A stretch of 8,044 nucleotides of DNA. It comes from Oscillospiraceae bacterium. Its GTDB lineage: Bacteria; Bacillota_A; Clostridia; Oscillospirales; Oscillospiraceae. Made by a program: the position numbers and the translations under genes. Each line of letters begins with the position of its first letter. The first letter of the stretch is position 1. Where the stretch lies: positions 1-8,044 of the forward strand of contig CADAPN010000124.1 in NCBI GenBank assembly GCA_902789835.1, written 5' to 3'. The notes under the pieces are model-generated. The model did no database searches. It worked only from the letters and a program-made list of their open reading frames with translations, and was not told the DNA's origin. This document shows, piece after piece, positions 6,609 to 8,044 of this stretch.

Positions 6609-7465
6609 TAAAACTTGATCTGATTACAGGCTTTCTCGGCGCGGGGAAGACAAGCTTCCTGCTGCGCTATGCGCGCCGGCTGATGCAAAAGGGAGAGAAG
6701 ATCGGCATTCTGGTCTATGACCACGGCGCCGTGAATGTGGATCTTCCGCTGCTGAACGAGCTGCGCTGCGGCCGGTGTGAGCTGGAGACGCTGGCGGGAA
6801 GCTGTGACCCGGACTGCCACCGGCGCCGCTTCCGGACAAAACTGATCACCATGGCCATGAGCGGCTATGACCGGGTGATCATCGAACCCTCCGGCGTATT
6901 TGACATGGACGAGTTCTTTGACACGCTCCAGGAGCCGCCGCTGGACAGCCGCTATGAGATCGGGAGCGTGATTGCGGTGGTGGATGCCGGCCTCGAGACC
7001 GCGGAAAGAACCCTCCGGCATCTGGAACGCGCGACCGAGCGCATTCACGGCGCCCCGATCCCGCGGGAAAACATCCTGATCAAGGACTGGGACGCGCTGA
7101 CCGAAGAGGATTGGGACCGGCTTTCAAACTGCGGATATCGCACGCCGGACTATGTGAAGACCATCGCGGGAGGATCCGCCGGTTTCCAGTCGCTGTCCTA
7201 TCTGGATCTGCCGGAGGACGGCGCGGGAATGCGGGAAAAGGCGAAACGCCTTCTGCATGACGCTTCCTTTGGCAACGTTTTGCGCGTGAAGGGCTTTTTC
7301 CGGGAAGAGGGGACCTGGTATCAGCTGAACGCCACCGCGAAGGAGAGCGGCGTGACAGAGGTTCCGCAGACCCGAAGCACGATTACGGTGATCGGGCGCG
7401 GGCTCAACGAAAACGCCGTAAGCCTGCTGCTGACGGGGAAGCTCCCGGAGCTGCGGCATCTTTAA
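6605..7465 (+). CDS. COG0523/CobW-family P-loop GTPase, variant metal motif
   Basis: This is a cytoplasmic G3E-family GTPase. Relatives act as metal insertases or chaperones for zinc, cobalt, nickel or iron proteins, and the partner here is unknown. Seen: Walker A GFLGAGKT at residues 9-16; YDHGAVNVD at 38-46 in the switch I position; IIEPSG at 92-97 in the Walker B/switch II position; and a CobW C-terminal-like segment from about 225 (NVLRVKGFF...). Two hallmarks are altered. The usual CXCC motif is absent; instead four cysteines lie at C55, C58 (CGRC), C67 and C71 (CDPDC). The guanine-recognition NKxD is replaced by IKDWD at 159-163. At 286 residues it is short for the family, with little of the His-rich C-terminal stretch some members have. 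ATG 6605 has a clear ribosome site. I see no convincing plus-strand promoter just upstream. The gene is probably single and ends before the terminator at 7492. Confidence 0.85.
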   Translation: MIKLDLITGFLGAGKTSFLLRYARRLMQKGEKIGILVYDHGAVNVDLPLLNELRCGRCELETLAGSCDPDCHRRRFRTKLITMAMSGYDRVIIEPSGVFDMDEFFDTLQEPPLDSRYEIGSVIAVVDAGLETAERTLRHLERATERIHGAPIPRENILIKDWDALTEEDWDRLSNCGYRTPDYVKTIAGGSAGFQSLSYLDLPEDGAGMREKAKRLLHDASFGNVLRVKGFFREEGTWYQLNATAKESGVTEVPQTRSTITVIGRGLNENAVSLLLTGKLPELRHL

Positions 7466-7491
7466 GCGACCCGGAAAAGAAGAAAAGCAAA

Positions 7492-7544
7492 AATCAGGGC
7501 CCCTGCCGTCCGGCAGAGGCCCTGATTCCATGAATGCTTTTTTT
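7492..7544. terminator. Bidirectional intrinsic terminator between convergent genes
   Basis: AATCAGGGCC (7492-7501) pairs with GGCCCTGATT (7518-7527), enclosing CTGCCG/CGGCAG (7503-7508 and 7511-7516) with one mismatch between them. On the plus strand seven T's follow at 7538-7544, ten bases past the stem. On the minus strand the stem runs directly into a T-rich stretch (complement of about 7472-7493). It can therefore end both the GTPase transcript and the glgD transcript. Confidence 0.85.
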
Positions 7545-7562
7545 AGTTTTCTTTGCCGCATG

Positions 7563-7599
7563 ATGAATCTCTCCCCGCCGGAGGCGGGGAGAGATTCAT
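7563..7599. repeat. Perfect 17-bp hairpin, no U-tract
   Basis: ATGAATCTCTCCCCGCC (7563-7579) is followed by GGA and then its exact complement (7583-7599). Neither strand has a T-run after it, so it is not a normal intrinsic terminator. It lies between the bidirectional terminator and the glgD stop, and could block 3' exonuclease decay of the glgD message or be a small dispersed palindrome. Confidence 0.7.
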
Positions 7600-7602
7600 G
7601 CA

Positions 7603-7621
7603 ATACTCCGGTAAGGAGTAT
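7603..7621. repeat. Small hairpin just past the glgD stop
   Basis: ATACTCC (7603-7609) pairs with GGAGTAT (7615-7621) around a five-base loop. It is the first structure met after the glgD stop codon on the minus strand. No T-run follows, and its role is unknown. Confidence 0.4.
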
Positions 7622-7635
7622 CAATTGCGTGAGGA

Positions 7636-8044
7636 TCAGATGCGGGTGTTCTTCGGCACGACGGTGGGGAGCTTGGCGCTTCCGGTGAGGACCGTGCGGT
7701 CGGAGAAGCTGGCATACTTGTCGGCGACGATGTAGCTCAGCTCCGCGTTCTCGCCGACGGTGACGCCGCGCATGACGATGCAGTTTTTCAGCTTGGTGTT
7801 CGCGCCGATGCGGCAGCCGGAGAAGACGATGCAGTTCTCGAGCTCGCCGTCGATGATGCAGTTGTCGGCGACCAGGCTGTTCTTGCAGACCGCCTGCTCG
7901 GTGAAGTAGGTGCTGACCTCCTCGTGGGTCTTGGTGCGGACCGGACGGTCGGCCGGGAAGATCTGGTGGCGCTTCTCGCTGCAGAGCATGTCCATGCTGG
8001 CGTTATAATACTGCTCGACGTTGCGCACGGCGCAGACATAGCCC
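7636..8044 (-). CDS. glgD: GlgD, ADP-glucose pyrophosphorylase subunit, C-terminal part
   Basis: GlgD partners GlgC in making ADP-glucose for glycogen synthesis in the cytoplasm of Firmicutes. The visible 135 residues begin GYVCAVRNVEQYYNASMDML, run through IFPADRPVRTKTHEEVSTYF, and continue into hexapeptide-like repeats of the left-handed beta-helix (NSLVADNCIIDGE, ENCIVFSGCRIGANTKLKNC, VMRGVTVGENAELSYIVADK), ending at TGA 7638-7636. This is the usual C-terminal domain. The catalytic N-terminal part lies beyond the window edge; the GTG at 8028-8026 is an internal valine, not a start. The assignment to GlgD rather than GlgC rests on recalled similarity. Row 7921-7980 has 41 of 60 G+C by hand count, against 28 of 60 in 2521-2580 of the surface gene. 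Confidence 0.88.
   Translation of the reverse strand, partial: GYVCAVRNVEQYYNASMDMLCSEKRHQIFPADRPVRTKTHEEVSTYFTEQAVCKNSLVADNCIIDGELENCIVFSGCRIGANTKLKNCIVMRGVTVGENAELSYIVADKYASFSDRTVLTGSAKLPTVVPKNTRI

Noticed and set aside
7124..7624. Minus-strand reading frame opposite the GTPase and its terminator
   Set aside because: It crosses the bidirectional terminator and both larger hairpins and has no recognisable protein motif, while the plus strand encodes a clear GTPase.
7553..7735. Short plus-strand reading frame across the 17-bp hairpin into glgD
   Set aside because: Its first part is simply the palindrome translated (the same peptide pattern twice) and the rest is antisense to glgD.

Overview
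The window looks like a chromosomal piece from a low- to mid-GC Gram-positive anaerobe of the class Clostridia, probably a gut species. The evidence is a very large LPXTG-type surface protein built from CnaB domains, a DUF6273 lipid-anchored-style membrane protein, a COG0523 GTPase and the C-terminus of GlgD, the clostridial glycogen-synthesis subunit. I cannot name a genus from the sequence alone.

Layout. Bases 1-76 are noncoding as far as I can see. They hold two tandem hairpins and end in a stop codon that is in frame with the gene to the right. Bases 77-5074 (+) encode the C-terminal part of a cell-wall-anchored protein with about ten CnaB-like domains, an LPQTGG sorting signal, a membrane segment and a basic tail. 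It has no start codon and no signal peptide here, so the gene is headless in this window. Next come a hairpin without a U-tract and a near-consensus promoter. The promoter serves a small gene (5219-5463, +) that is broken by an apparent one-base deletion.

Bases 5527-5620 (+) are a copy of the last part of a surface-protein gene (membrane segment, basic tail, stop) with nothing in front of it. Bases 5697-6466 (-) are a DUF6273 membrane-protein gene, also broken (internal deletion plus frame change), with its own promoter and a strong terminator. A second, shorter and more diverged surface-protein tail remnant (6558-6608, +) ends in an ATGA overlap with the start of a COG0523/CobW-like GTPase (6605-7465, +). 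That gene converges on a partial glgD (7636-8044, -), with a bidirectional terminator and two more hairpins between them.

How the parts relate. The GTPase and glgD look like intact housekeeping genes. The stretch from 1 to about 6600 looks like a surface-protein locus that has been repeatedly rearranged: one headless large adhesin or stalk protein, two orphan tails of related proteins and two broken small genes. My reading, which is inference, is that LPXTG-tail sequences served as points of homologous recombination or duplication and decay at this locus. I found no CRISPR array, no tRNA or rRNA, no sortase and no recognisable transposase.
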